A stretch of 51,203 nucleotides of DNA from Tieghemiomyces parasiticus (lineage: Eukaryota; Kickxellomycota; Dimargaritomycetes; Dimargaritales; Dimargaritaceae): the NCBI GenBank assembly GCA_027575765.1, contig JANBPT010000246.1:1-51203 (forward strand), read 5' to 3'. The position numbers were made by a program, and so were the translations under genes. A model generated the notes under the pieces. It saw nothing but the letters and a program-made list of their open reading frames with translations, was not told the origin of the DNA and ran no database searches. Shown here one piece after another: positions 1-13,974 of the stretch (positions are counted from its first letter, which is position 1; every line of letters begins with the position of its first letter).

Positions 1-3000
1 CGAGGAGGACGAGCACAACAAGTGGCACAGGGGACGAGGGCGAAGGCAAGGACACAGGACAGGAAGGGGGGTGGGTGGGTGGATTCACCGTGGCCACCCA
101 ACAGGGTAGGAGGAAAGGGGGAGGTGGGGCTGCCCTTGACGAATGTAAAGTTGAGCCCAGAGGCCCTCTCACCCACCTCCTCGCCCTCTTCTTCGCTACG
201 CTGGTAGAGTGTAGGGGAAAAGGCAAGAGGATGATGTAGGCGAGCGGGAGGGGGGGGAACCGAGAGAAATCGGGGGGGGGGGAAAGGGTGGGGTGGAGTA
301 AGGAAGAGGTAGACCCAAAAAAGAGGGTGTGGATGGCTGTAGTCTCCCACCAAGACCATTCAACCTACCCTATTTTTCGGGCACCCAACCACTGGAACCA
401 CGCCCATCGGCCCGAAACGCCGGATCTGATTGGCTGGACGTGGAGGACGCTGACATCCGCCCTCCACTAACCTCCCCTACTCCATTCTTCTCTCTCAATA
501 CTTGCGGTTGGTTCCCGCCCGGTTCACAGGTTCTTGGCTTCATCTTCCTCTGCAACGCTCTGGCCCCGCGAAGACCTCGTGGCTGACCTTGGCCCAGCGA
601 TTACTGGCAATGGGTGGGGGGGGGATATACTGCGGCCTTTTTACTAGAATGCTCCGTGTAAGTGACCACCCCCCTTAGGCCTGAGAGGGGGTGTGGTAGG
701 TGGATAGGCACAACTATGGTATCTTCTAGGCTTGACGGTCCCGGCCTAGTCCGGCCCGGCCCCACGAGGCTGAGTACCCAAGCTTTACCTGCCACATGCC
801 GCCACAATTCCACATAATGTCACTGGGCCATTTGCGCTCGATAACGACTGCGCAATCGGCATCCAACCCCCCCCCATAGACCAGCCACCGTCTCTGCCTG
901 GCCCAGCCCACTAAACAGACGCTTACAAATTGGGGATTGCATGAGTTTAAAACTAAGTGCGTCCCTAATAGGAGTCGCAAACCCGCGCTAATGGGGTTAA
1001 ATCAACTCCCCAGCAGAATGGCGTCCAGTGGGGGGGGGCAGGCCTCTCCACTCTATACCGCCGCAGCGCCCAAATCCAGGGTCTGATGCGCATACAACTA
1101 ACCCGGACCAATTCAGTGGTGCCCTTGAGCCATCGGCAAATTCACCGCCAAAGTAGGCGTCTGGACTAGTTCTGGCCTCCGTGCCTTGTCGCAACGCAGA
1201 CAGGTGCGAAGGATGAAGGTAATCGGGCATTTGAGGTATAACAAAACAAACTCTAATGATATCAGCCTTTCCTCAGCGTCTTATATTACCGCATATGCCA
1301 CGCCACCGGGCGGGTTTTTAGCACACAGGTCGCTCCCTACACTGGTTTCAACCGATCCGCACCATACATGCCTACGCTCGGGACGGCCCGGTACGGAGTT
1401 TGACCGGGTGCAACCGTTACGATTGCTACAGGGCGTTGTGGACAGGGCATGGTCCAAGTCCTCAACTCAGCGTTACCAAGCGGACGTCCACGCCATCACC
1501 CTCCCCCCAAAGGCCCCGAGGTGTTCCATTACCACCGTCCCCTCCGTTCCCTTTCCCCAACACAGCGTATTGTAGTAGACGGTGGCTATGCTGCTAAACT
1601 CTCTTCACCTCCTCCCCTCCCTTAATCACGAATCCATACGGTGGCCCCGCGTCCAGCTAGACTCGCTAAACCATGTCCCGCAGGTCACTTTCACCAGGGC
1701 AATGGAATTGGTAGGAGGCGAGTGTGTTGCACTTTCCACCCTGTTTGCCATCCCACACTTCTCTGCCTAACCATACCACACCACACCACACCATGCTTGC
1801 CGCCATGCGACCGCTGGGACAAGCCTTCTAAAGACTGGGCAGTGAGAGAGGGCATGTCCATCCGTAGCAGCCCTCCTCCTCCTCGTTGAATGCCTAATGT
1901 CGTGCATTGTGAGGCACGTATGCTCATAGTGGCCGGCCGCGCGCGCGCATACACCTGCAACCCCGAATTTCATATCAAGCACCCATCGGCATGGACTATA
2001 AAAGCCATCACTAGCGTTTAATAAATGCAGCGTCGTGTCCATATAGAACCGTCTCCATGGAAGATCCTGGCTACGTATGCTCGGGTGGTGTCCGGTTTTT
2101 GTCTGTTGCCTTACAATTACTTTCGTATTTACCGACCACCACCCCCCATTCGTGTAGTTTTTGGTCATGTAGGGGGTCCTACACTGGCGGGAATCCCGCC
2201 ACCATCATGTAGGGGGCTGGTTCACTCTTCGACGAACCATGTTTCGTGATCACAATTCGGGTCCATTCGCGCGACCTTGCCCCGCTGGAATCTGCAATCT
2301 CACGACTGCATGTCGCTTGGTACACGTATCGATACGTACATTGAGTGAACCCCTCCCCCTTCCTTATTGTGGTAGGACTGTACATTTCATTGCACCATCT
2401 GTGCGGTAGAAGTAGGTACAGCGTGGTCCTGGTGCGGCGGTTGCATGGTATGTGGAAAGGGCTTGTGGATATCGGTGGGTTTGCCATTCTATCCCACTGC
2501 AGCCTTCGTTGTCGTTCTAAAGGTCTTTCACCCCTGCTTACTACGATTAGGCAGACAGTCCAGGAAGATGAGGGGGGTGCGCGCGCCTGGGATGAGAAGG
2601 AGGCCGTCTGATCTGTCCGGGTCCCCAGTGCCCGTCGCATTGATGCCTTGTCGCCGCCTGCACAGCCACCACTCGGTGCATTCTGTTCCTGCCGGGCTCC
2701 GCGCGGCGACCAAGTCGTTCTTTGAGAGAAGTTCGCCAGTCCAGGCCTGGGTGCACCCGACTTACGGTGATGCCCCCCCCCCAACCTACCAGCAAGTCTT
2801 GGAGTTTGAACGTTGCGGATCGGAGAGGAGAAGGGGGGGGGGGGTTGACGGGCTGGAGTCGTCGCTTAGCGTAGCCCTCTCTCCCACTCCCTATCTACCC
2901 ACAGTATAGGACAACAGGGGGGGTATCGTGCTAGTTGGGCGACCTGTTTCATTTCGCTTCTACGACTGCCCCCCCTGAAGGCGTACCTTGCACCAGCTGG

Positions 3001-6000
3001 CCTGGCTAGCCTTCCCCCCTCCTACCGTCACTTCTACCTCGTGCTCGGCTGGCGCGTGTGCAGCGGGGCTGCCCATGCCTCTGCAGGGTCCCACTCGCCA
3101 TTTTGGACAAACCCTTGCAGAGACTTTACCAAGTTTCTCTTCAACCAGCGATTTTACAGACCCTACTCGGCGTAACTACACCCAGTTTTCCCCTGCTGTC
3201 ACATTCTAGATAAGAGGGGAGGAAGGGGGCCGGAGCGAGGGGGCAACAGAGGAGAGGGAGAAGAGCGAAGTCTCCTCCTCTTGAACCGGTGCTGCTTGGA
3301 GAGGGGGGTGCCCTCGATCCCAAATTATCTACTCTTCCACCCCCCCCGTAGACACCATTTAGGTGACCCTTGCCGCTTACTATCCAAAGCTGTTGGGCTG
3401 ACTTCACGCGGCCAGGGGGACCGTGACCACCATCAGGCGGACGAGACCCTGCCCAGTTGTGACCGTTTCGATGGCGGCCCCCTGACCCCTGCTACCGCCA
3501 TTGCCCCTAAATAACTTCCTGTCTTCGACTGACGTTGGCACCACGGATTGCCAGATATGGCGACATCAAGTATGCCCTCTTCCCCCTTCTTCAAGGCTAA
3601 CGGCCAACGTTAGCTGGGCAATATGTGTGCCATTGCCGTCCCGGTGATTGGCATTAGTCTGTAATCCATCAAGCGCTTATCTATCTAAGCTGTCTGGCCC
3701 CATGACTCCAATCTAGCAATTTGCCGATACAGTATAGAATCCACTACTAAACGGTCCAAACGGCACTCGAAGGGTTTCGGGAGGCCCACATCTCCATTAG
3801 GCCTCAGATAGCTTAACACTACTTGCAAGGCCTACAAGTCACTGGTATCTGTAGATCGCTCGAGCCCCACCGATCACGCAAATTTTACGAATGTCGATCA
3901 ACTACAGGTCCTGTTACCGGGGCTAATAATCGATATTAGTAGGGACCATCACCGACGCCGGCCATAGCCACAACTCACCACATCAACCCTGGGTAGGCTC
4001 TCGTCACTCGCCTTTGCATGGCACGCCTGAATTAGATGGAGGGAGGGACGCGTTTACGGTCGGGACTATGCCCGCCAACTCCAACACCCGGTCAGGTAAG
4101 TAGTGGACAGGCAGGGGTCTGATAGAAGGCTGGAGGGGATACCAGTACACTACTCAGGCCATGTCAGGGGGGAATGTGGCCTTGATCACGCATAACCGCC
4201 AGTGTTTACTATATACACCATTTGCAGTCGGTACAAGTTTTCACTTTCTTTAGCCAACCCGTTGGGTCACCCTAGAATTGTATCAGCATCCCCCCAATTC
4301 ACCCTTCGCACCACTATCGTTTCATGGGCACAACTAGGGCTGCATTATCCTCAGGTATCTAGAACTGTTCCGGGGGGGATTGGCTCCCAAGGAGCACCAG
4401 CCCATAGCCCATAGCCCCTAACCTGCCACCACCACCCCCTGTGCAATTCCTCATATAACCCATAGTTACCCACTCGTCATCGCCAACGCCACCCATGACC
4501 CCTTGGTTTCGAGGGCTAAGGGCGACGGCCAAGAGGGGGGGCACCGAAAGGAGTTAGATGGTCTTGACGAGCGGCCACGGTGGCGCGGTCTGACAGATGG
4601 CATCTACAAGGCCGAAGGGGAGGGAGGGGCGTTCGAAAGTCGGTCGGTCCAGAAAAGAAACCGGGCTGGCAGGGAAATGGTGTCCTTATCTGAGAAACCC
4701 GGCCTGGCGGCTTTAAGCGGGATGGGAGGAATCGGCCACCAGAGAAGGCCAAGCAAGACGTGCCAAGGGAGGAGCGGATGTCGAGTGGTGTGATGGTGGT
4801 GGGGGTGGAAGGGAAAGAGGGAGGAACTGGGAAGTGGGGGGGAGTGTAATTTCTCTTGATAAGGGACCAGACAAAAAAATGGGGCAGTGGTCTGGTGGGA
4901 TAAACCGGAAGTCGCCCCACCCATACCCCTCATATCCATCGCTCGAGAGCACAAAAAAATGAATCAATGAAGAGGCTGTCGGGATTGGACGTGGGCCCCA
5001 GACCCTCATCAGGATACGGGGGGAGTGGAGGGGAGGGCTACTTCCCCCCTATTCGCCTACCCTTGGCTAGACCTTTGCCTTTGGCTGACGATGCATTCAC
5101 AGAACGGCTTGGGGGCTCTCTTTCTTCTGTCCCCCCCACTTATTGCCGGGTTAAAAACGAAAAAGGGGGAGGAGTACACGGAGTACCGGTCGGCCTTATA
5201 TGTTCGTGGCGCCGGTGGTCGTACTGCCGACGGCTCGCCTGGCTCACAAACGCAATGACGGCACGATGGGACCACAGCCTCTCCCTTCCCCTTGGTCGCC
5301 TCGCTTGCCCCATGGATAATGGTAATGGTAGTAGTGGGATACGTTCATTTTTTAAGGGTCCTCACCCCCTTTTTCATTCCGACTTTAGCGTCCTGATCAC
5401 CACCCCGCCCCTCTTTTTTTTATTTTCCACCGCTGCCTTTTTTTCTCCCTCATAGCCACAAGGGCCGTTCGGCACGATGAAACGTCCCGGTTGAATGCGA
5501 GGCGGGACGTGAGACCCGCGACGAAAGCGTGCCCTTCTTGTCACACACACTCCCGCCTTCCGCCCTAAATATCAGCATCAATCTACTGGCAAATATCCGG
5601 CCCGACCTTCGGCATTAAGGAGGAGGGGTCCGTGTACCGCTTTTTGATTCAGTCCTGGGCTGCTGTTGAAGACCCTTTGGCAGCCCACCCGCTCCCACGC
5701 GCTGGAGACCGGGCCTTGTCAAGGCAAGGAACGTCGGGTGGGCCTGTTATGGTCTATAGTGGGGGGGGTTATGGGATACAGGTTCGTTTCAGTCGGCTAA
5801 AATTAGGTTACCGTGCCGGTGGAAAGGTAAATGACAGTGCTGGATCTCCCACCCGTCATACTGTATCGTCGGCCAATTTGTTGTCCTGAGGTCTTGGCGG
5901 CTAAACCCTCACCCTCCTCCCCTGCCTTGGCCTCCCTGTGAAGTCGGCGGTCAGATATACCGAGAAATAAGGGTCGCTAGCTATTCTCCAGTATTAAGTC

Positions 6001-9000
6001 GCCACCGTAAAACACAGGGTCATTACGCCAAGCTACGCCAGAGTTTGTGGGTCAATCGGGTCGGGCATCACGTACATCAGCTACGCCACACGCCATCCTC
6101 CCCCCCACGTACACGCACCTTGTAAAACTACTCCGGAGGCCCTGCGCCGCAGTCAATATATCCCGCTCCAGATGTTGCAGGCGGTTGTGGCCCGGCGAAA
6201 GGTAAGCTCAGGGCGTGGAGCTGGCAGAGTTGCCAACGCCCTCCAACCTCCACATACCCGGCCTGATGGTGAGCAGACAGTCGGTGTCCACGTTGCGTCG
6301 TACCAGGTTTCCACCCTAGGCCGTACCAGTCGGGCTGCTCCCTGTCACCTGCCCAGCATTCTCGTTTCACCTCACCCTTTCAATATCTCTGCTGTCGCGG
6401 CTCAGCCAGCCCCCGTACCAGCGCCTGCGTGGGCGCGACCGGCCGTACGTAGCCGCCCCCCTCCTCTTCCCCCGCCCGGGCCCATCCCACCCCTAGACCG
6501 ACACCTCCAGCACTTCTGGCTGACCTCCTACCCGGCCTCTGGTCCTCAGGCTCCTTCCTCCTTATCGCCCGCGCGACCAGTCTCGGGATAGCTTTTAGAT
6601 TTGCCCAGAACTTGCCGTGATGGAGAGACCAGTAGCCGCCGACGGACCCGAGACATTGGTGGAGAGAGAGAGAGAGAGAGAGAGAGGAGGTGAGAGTAGA
6701 CGGCCCAAGCCGCTTGCCAATCCCCCCGCACTAGAGCATAGGCCTTGGACAGACCCATTCCGCCGGCCCTGTTTCTTCTATCACCCCACGACCAGCTGCA
6801 CTGGCCATCGTTGGCCAACCACCTCCCCTTGGCCTCGGCTTAATGACATCAGCAGAAGCTGCTCTGCGTGTGGAACGGGAGGGGATTAAAAGGTGAGCGA
6901 CAGAGGGCAGGTAGGGAGGGGAGGCACTGTAAATCCTCCTACTACACCCTTAAGCGTGGGGAGAGAAAGAGGGGCTACCGTTTGCCGCTCTTGCCGTGTT
7001 TGTCTGTGTGGACGATGATGCGCCTCGTCTTCAGTCCCTTGATGCGTATATATCCCCCCGTGCCCTTTGTTTTGTGTATGGCCAGCTTGGTCATGTTACC
7101 CCCCCCTTCCAGCCCTCTTATTCTAACTACTAATCTGAGAGGCGTTTCAAAGCAAACCGTTATCTGGACTTGCCTCAACAGGCCGGTACGTGCACTTGAT
7201 ATCAATGCGCTGCTGCTATCTGCCTTGCTCGACTTTGGCTTGTGGCGTCCCTAGTCCCCCCGACCCATTGAGCCATTTTATTTCAGACCGCCCAATCTTT
7301 TTCACCCTTCAATATGAACCCCTTGGCCATTCACCAGGCGGCTCTATAATTGTAGTGACCGAATCATCTCAATTAGGTCGACAGGTGCAGAATGCCGAGA
7401 TATAGGTCCGGACGAATAGACAGCTATGTTGTCGGGGGGAAACCATGCAGCCACCCATAGCCCCTAGCACTACACTCCCTGCGACCAGTCAACAGTCCCT
7501 GCTACGTCGCTCCCTAATCCATCGGTCCTCCTCCGATGGTCACTGCTCCCTCCCCAGCCATCCCACATTTTTCCACCTCCTACCGGTTGCCAAGCAGAAA
7601 TCGCCGGACTGGCGTGAGGCGGCAGGGCGGAGAGGGAGAGAGGTCAGGAGCAAGGAAGCGCGGGTCAGCTAAAAGAAGATGAAGAAAAAAAGATCTAGAG
7701 AGAGGGGGTGGTGGGTTGGGGCATCACAAAGAAACAGGTCGACTGCCGTAGCTCGCAATACCATTGGTTTGTGACCAGAGCGGCGGAGGAGCAGGGTGTG
7801 GAGGTGCTAAACGGCTCGCCAACCAATTCATTGAAGCCCCAAACGAGCAATGGTTGATTGCTTCGCTCCCATTAGTCCTCATAGGTCGCTAGGACGAGGG
7901 GAGGGAGATGGTGTAGAGCCCAAAGTCTGCCCTGTCACTGTGTCCATCCAAACACACCACACGCTTATCACCCTCCCCTCTCCAAAAAAAACAAGTTACT
8001 CGCGACGAGTCCGGCAGTTATCACCACAATATCTCATTGCAACCCACAGCTTGTGGCTCTCCTTCGACCCCGCCCACTCCTTCCCATTCTAGGGTTTGCT
8101 GGCCTCCTTGGTTATCGCTGATAGGATGTGTCGATGGCATCCGAAAAAGGAGTCGAGGAACAATGCGCGGGTGGGGGCATGTAAAGGGGGATGTGGAGGG
8201 GTGAAGGGCGGGCTACCTAAAAAGGTAAGTGTGGTATAGAGTAGAAACAGGTACCGCCCAGTGGCGTCGGCACACATATTCTCTCTCATAGCCGTGGCTA
8301 ACATCTTTAGGTTGAGGGATGGTGCAAGAGGTGGTGAGAGGGAACCAACCGGGGAATACTCGGTCCTTCCGTCTGGCCACCTACCATACATATGAAACCC
8401 GGGGTAAAGGCTTCGTGTATGTATGTATTTATGTGCGTGTGTGCTGGTCCTGTCTGGTTCCCTGGATGGGAATGAGGCCAGGCTCAGGTATCCATGGGTA
8501 TCGCAGGGAGGTGGAGGGGGATCGTCAACTTGCTTGTCAGCTCATTGCCGCGTCTTTCAGTTCTCTGCCAGGCCTCAGCGCCCCTTTTGATATTGGCTCC
8601 TACGCCGGCCTTATCTGGCCGCCTCGAGCGGATTGACGCTGGTCAGCAGCTGCGTGGAAGTACACAGTAGCTAGGATGGCTGTGGCGACGGGACGTGTCT
8701 ATCCGTGCCGCTCTTCAGCCCAATGGCCTTACCAATCTGGTAATGTGGTTGACATTCTTATAGGAGGGCTTATCTATCGCGGGGCCATCGGGTCTTGTCT
8801 CCAGCGGGCCAGTCAATTCCGATCTCCGGAAGCTGTCGCCCATGGTTTATCGGTTATTCCTCCCCTCCTCGTTCCAATGATTGTCCATGGAACCCCGCTC
8901 GGGTATGCCTGCCCTGTCGCTCATGTACGGTTCATCCTGGCAGCAGGATTCATCCCCAGTTGAACCTCTCCAGCTCGGTGGTGAATACGTAGTGTCTGGA

Positions 9001-9443
9001 AGAAGTCGGGCGGAGGGGGGAGGGTGTGGTATTACGCTAGGCTTGCTACCCCAGTTAAATAGGAAATCCTCTGCACGCGCAGCTCTCCCACATCAAGTAC
9101 CGGAGATGGTAGCCGATACGGATAAATCCTAGGCGGGAGCAGTGTCCACGGGTTTGGTATACCTCTATTGGGTATGCGGCTTGAGCAGTGCTAGCTCCTG
9201 GCATGCGGAATTGGGTGACTGGCTAGGGGACTGGGTGGCACCGTGTTCGGTTTAGCCACGGGAATGAAGCTCATCGCAGTTCCACCACGGGATTCCAGAC
9301 TCTGACCCAGTAGACTCCTTCATTGCACTTGCCACTTTCACCTTCGCACCAATTCAATTTTGATATCGGTCACTGTACATTTCAGCGTAGCGATCGTCAC
9401 AGGGCCAACTCATCGCCATCCACCTCCCAGTCCTGACTCCACC
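1..9443. other. Gene-empty left flank rich in G and C homopolymers
   Basis: I find no gene here. Open frames up to about 200 codons exist on both strands, but none shows a recognisable domain, a consistent splice structure or coding-like composition. The stretch is marked by runs of G or C, for example G11 at 272-282, C10 at 2773-2782 and G12 at 2833-2844, and by a (GA)12 microsatellite at 6662-6686. The sequence just before 9444 is the promoter side of the Mediator-like gene. Decayed transposons or non-coding RNA genes cannot be excluded by eye. Confidence 0.6.
6662..6686. repeat. (GA)n microsatellite
   Basis: About twelve perfect GA units in a row. Shorter GA tracts lie at 15447-15463 and 27691-27707. 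No gene overlaps any of them. Confidence 0.9.
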
Positions 9444-12400
9444 ATGCCCGCCTTGGTGACAGTCCAGAGCATCACCTACGCGGCTTGGACGAGGCGTGCC
9501 ACCCCAGAACAGGTATGCTTATGGTAGCACCACACGTTAACACGACTTTTAGTCTCAACCCTTTTATCACAAAGCACCGCGCAACTCCCCCTCCCGGGGG
9601 GGGGGAGACAGAGACTAACCCGTCCACGCGTCATACGACCCATTTACTGCCTTGCCTACTCCCCTCCCCCCATCCTAATGTCTACTCGCCTGTAGTGGGT
9701 GGGCCTGATACGCCAGTATCTCGAATCAAAAGGTTCATCGGACGTCCAAGACGCCAAGGTGCAATTGATTGGTAAGGCAGATAGGTTACCTAGAGACTCC
9801 TCCCCCTCTCTCTTCCCGTCCCAATTCATTGCCGTACTTGCGGCCGAACCACCTTCAGATAACCTATAGTACTAATACCGACTGCTTCATATCTCCTTCG
9901 TATCCCCTTCTCACCCCGTGACCGCCAGATTTCCTGCTACAGACCTTTGACACCACACCCACGGCTAGTCCCGTCTTGGCTGGGTACTTGGACCTGGCAG
10001 TCCTCGGTCTAGAGCCCACCCACGGCAGTGATGGGAATGGCGGGGCCCTCATCACTGTACCAGCCTTTGTCAAGCGCCTCTTGCACCGGTACCAACCGGG
10101 GCCCCAGCTCGAGTCTGAGCTGGGCACGGCCTACCTCCACAACGTCTCCAGTCATATTGTCAAGTGGTTCCGTGCGGACCGGTCCCTCCTCCACCTCCCC
10201 GCCACAACCACCGAAACGACTGACCCTGACCCCGCCGTTGCCACCATTTGGTTGCGTTGGATGGCCTTGGTGGCCCAACTGGTGGACCAGGATGTGAAAG
10301 TATGGACTAACGGAATCTCCCTGGCTGCCATGACAACGGACGCGGACATGATGGTGGAAGTCAATACCCCCGGTGCGGGCGACCCCGCCGGCGCTGTCCT
10401 GATTCCGGGGACCACCAAGACCCCGGTACCCCACGTCACCACCGAGACCCAGGCGCGGCGTCTGGACCGACTACGATCGGGTTGCCTCCTCCTCACCCAG
10501 TGGCTGCAAACCCAGTGGGGCGCCTTCGAGGCCCTCGCCAACCGAGACGACTTGGTGACCATGGAGGGTGGCGATGGTACCGCCGTGTCGGATGCGTGGC
10601 GTCACTTAATGGCCGAATTGGGACGGCTCCAAACGACCATCCAGGCCCACCAGGAACACCTGATGGGGGATGGTTGCGTATTCAGTCTCACCGTGGCGCT
10701 CCGCGAGCACTTGTACGCCACCCAGACCGCCCGCCAGTGCGACCACGTGCAGGCCCTGCAACGTAGCCTCGGGTACCGACCACTGACCCCACTTGATCTG
10801 CCGCAACGATCGCACCCTCCGTGTACCCTCACCACGCTGCTTTTCGGTCATGTCGTGGCCGTCGCCCCGCACGTCCCCGATGCCACCCTGGCTAGCCATC
10901 TGCTCGCCATCCAGACGATTAAGGGTCTGGGCACCCAAGAGTTTTACACTCTGGTTTGGCTGTGTGCCATCACGGGCCTCGCTGAGGTTAGTTCCCAGGA
11001 GCTGTCGCTGGCCCAGATCCACCGTGTACAGGTGTGGCGCGCCTTTTTGTTTACCAAGGTAGGTATTGGAATGTGACATTATTTTGTTCTGTTTGAAAGG
11101 GGGTATTTCCTTCATTTTTTTATTTTATTAGGAGGGGCGGCTAGGTTATCTCCACAGAGCCGTTCTCTGGCGATTGACTTGTCCATTACACCTCTTTAGG
11201 GGAGAGAAAGAGAACGAGGAAAGCCGAGCTAACGGGGTCAGTGCTAACTATAGGTCGGGTTTCCGGCGCCGTCACGTGTCTCCTTGTACTCTCTACCACC
11301 CCCCTTCCTTCCCTGCATCTCCATTTCCAGCTCCCCAGCGTCCTCCACCTACTGGTCTATCACCGCAGCCCAGACACTCGTTCCTCCGAATTTGCCTACC
11401 AAGAAGCGGTGGCGCAGCGCCTGGTGAGCATGGAGCGGGCGGTACTGCAGTTGCCATTTTTTCAGGAACTGACAGACCGCTGCAAGACGGCCGACGCGGG
11501 TGACCTGGTGACCCTCCTGGCACGGGTATGTGTCCGGCGTGACATTGTGCGGGCCGATTTCTTTTTGCTAGAATGCAACGCCAAGCTACCCGCCGACGAC
11601 GCCCTCAATGCAGCTCTCTTGGCACACCACGACGCGGAATCCTTAATCGCCGGTCTACTGAACGACGGCTCCCCGGCGGCCTGCCGGGGATTCATCGCCG
11701 CGGCCTGCGTCGACACGATGAACCAGCGTAGCTATATCGACGCCTTGGTGCAACTGTGCAGCCTCTGGGCGGCGGCGGGTCAGGTCGGACCCCTAGCCAC
11801 CCTGTGTACCCTAGTCAGCGAAAATCTGTCGCTTGTCCATATGGTGCGGCTGTTTAATTCGGTACCTACCGTGGTCCGCGCCCTGAAATGGGCTCTCAAT
11901 CGGTTCATCGGCGGCCCAACGGCAGGCGGCGCGAACGAGCCGTTCTCCGGGTATGCCGAATTTGAAAGTATCCTGGTTCTCTTGTTGCAGATTCGCCGGC
12001 AGGCCCCGGAGGCGGCCGGGACGCATGGTAATCACGGAGACCACCACCCGCCCACGCCGTTTTTAGATGACTGGTTGGTGCAGTACGCCGCCGGCCAGTT
12101 CGGCACGACGGCGACCCCCTCCACCCTCGTGGAGGCTGACGACCCCTCCGCCTCAATGTTTGTCGTGGACGCGGCCACTGTGAATGACTGGTACGCTACC
12201 GTGTTTCCCCCCCGTACCGCCGGGTCTACCCCAACTCTGCTGCCGGAGGATCGCTTCCGTACCTTGACCCCCCAGGCTTGGTTACGGCTCCTACCGGCGC
12301 TGGTTACTCGTGCCCTGCACGGGTGCCTCGCGCAGACCCTCGACCAGGACCAGCTTCTACAGTTCCTCCAGGCGGTTCTAGTATCCCCGGCCCGGTTCGC

Positions 12401-13974
12401 CCTCCTAGCGGTGGTACGCGTCCTGTGCTACTTTATCGCCTACCTAGAACCCGAACGCGTCCACGTGCCGGCGGCCGTCCTCCACGCCCTCCTGGAATTA
12501 GACAACGGGTTCCCCACCCCGATGCTTACGGTCCTGGGCCCCGACGTGCTCGGCGTCCTGGCTAGCTCCCCCACCCAAGGAATGACGCTCTGGGCGGTTC
12601 AGGCTAAACTGCTGCCGTTTGCCCAGGCCGGAAACTACCTCACCCCGATGATCGCCGCCGATCAGCTACTCCCGCGTCTACATACCGTCCTGATCACCGC
12701 GGCGACAGGGGGCAAAGTGCCGGTTACCCACCAGAACTCCCCACTCGCCCTCCCGCGGCCTCCCCTGGCGAGCTCCGCCACCGCAACGGAAACCGCCGCA
12801 GCGGCGGTGTCATCATCATCATCGTCGTCGCTGTTGTCATCATCATCATCATCAGCTACGGGTACTGGGGCGGGTCGGGGTCCTGTGGACGTGAACTTGC
12901 TGGCCCACCTGGCTCGCACTTATGATGCTGAAACGCTGGTCGGTCTGCTGATGGCCCCTGTGCTACGCGCCACCCCCGCGGACCCGCCGATGCTCCAACT
13001 GGGTAAGTTTTTGGTTGAACATATCTTGGTCTAGACGCGCGCCCTGCAGGAAACAGTAAGGAGGGTGATCGCTGATTTATCGGGTCCGACCGATATATAT
13101 ATATATATATACTATGCGCCCGGTTTTTCTTTTTCTGCCGTCCTTTTCTAGTGACCTAGGTCTAGCCCAGAGAAGCGGGGAGAGAGAGAGAGGGACAAAG
13201 TGTGCAGGGGTTACTTCACTGGGGCGGAAGCCGACGGTTCTTACACGTATATACCAGGTACACGCTTACTTACTATCCTCTATTCCTTACGCCATCTCAC
13301 TATTCCACCCACCTTCCTAATTCCCCCCCCCGTTTCCTCCTCCTTGCTACGCGACAGCGGAATTGATCGCTGGTATATTGACCACGCTGTGGACGACCGG
13401 CGTGGGGGCCAGCAGACCGGCCGTACCTACACCACTCTACCAAGTCTTTTTGCAGGATCTGCTACCGCAGTGGCTGAGTCAGGGCCGCTTGGGAACCTAC
13501 CACCAGGAAGTAACCGTCGGTTACGTTTTGCTCTACAGTGGCGTTCTCATGGTTACCGGGGAGCAGAGTGCGGCCGGTGCCGCGCCGGCCGAACGTGCGG
13601 GAAATCATCCTAATCGTTGTAAGGGGGAAGAGGATGGGGATGTAAACATGGCGCCGGCGCCACCGACGACCCAGACGGCGATGTCGGAGGAAGACCTGGT
13701 TGACCTCGGCGTACACCGTCTGGACGCCCAGCGCCCGGGCCAGGCCCAACTCCAAAAATTCCTTCACTGGTACGTTGGCTGGCTGCGTACCCTCCATACC
13801 GCCGGGCCCGAGGAACAGCGAGAGTCTTTAGCGGCCCGGTTGCATGACGGGGAGGTTCATAACGGAACCACTGGGGTAATGGACCACCAATTACCCGGAT
13901 CCGGAATCCTGGACGTGCTGCTCCATCGTAACCCCATGTGTCAGTGGGTGGCAGATACCTGTTTGGCAGTGTGA
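9444..13974 (+). CDS. MED5: Mediator tail subunit 5/24-like protein, five exons
   Basis: Probable Mediator tail-module subunit (fungal Med5/Nut1, related to metazoan MED24), which would act in the nucleus linking activators to RNA polymerase II. The model joins exons 9444-9512, 9696-9771, 9929-11058, 11331-13002 and 13358-13974, giving 1187 aa. Junction phases are 0, 1, 0 and 1, and all fit. Donors include GTAAGG and GTAAGT, and intron 2 carries a TACTAAT-like branch site. The start is the ATG at 9444; the long open frames begin inside exons at non-ATG codons. The protein is alpha-helical and leucine-rich throughout. The segment across junction 3 (VQVWRAFLFTK, then LPSVLHLLV) resembles the MED24 stretch ending in an IPQVLVKL-like helix, and the N-terminus resembles the Med5/24 start. 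A serine tract lies near residues 918-935. Gene structure is firm; the family call rests on remembered patterns and is moderate. Confidence 0.6.
12811..12858 (+). repeat. Trinucleotide repeat encoding a serine tract
   Basis: A (TCA/TCG)n tract, interrupted by codons for two leucines, inside exon 4 of the Mediator-like gene. It encodes about 13 serines in a low-complexity linker. Because the unit is three bases, length change would keep the frame. Confidence 0.85.
13093..13111. repeat. (AT)n microsatellite in intron 4 of the Mediator-like gene
   Basis: Nine perfect AT units in the 355-nt intron 13003-13357, about 90 nt after the donor. No function is implied. Confidence 0.85.

Noticed and set aside
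2179..2784. 201-codon minus-strand open frame
   Set aside because: No domain, no bias expected of coding sequence, and overlapping open frames on the other strand; a by-product of few stop codons in GC-rich sequence.
6172..6591. 139-codon plus-strand open frame rich in proline
   Set aside because: Low-complexity proline-rich translation with no domain, splice pattern or start support; could be a relic but is not defensible.
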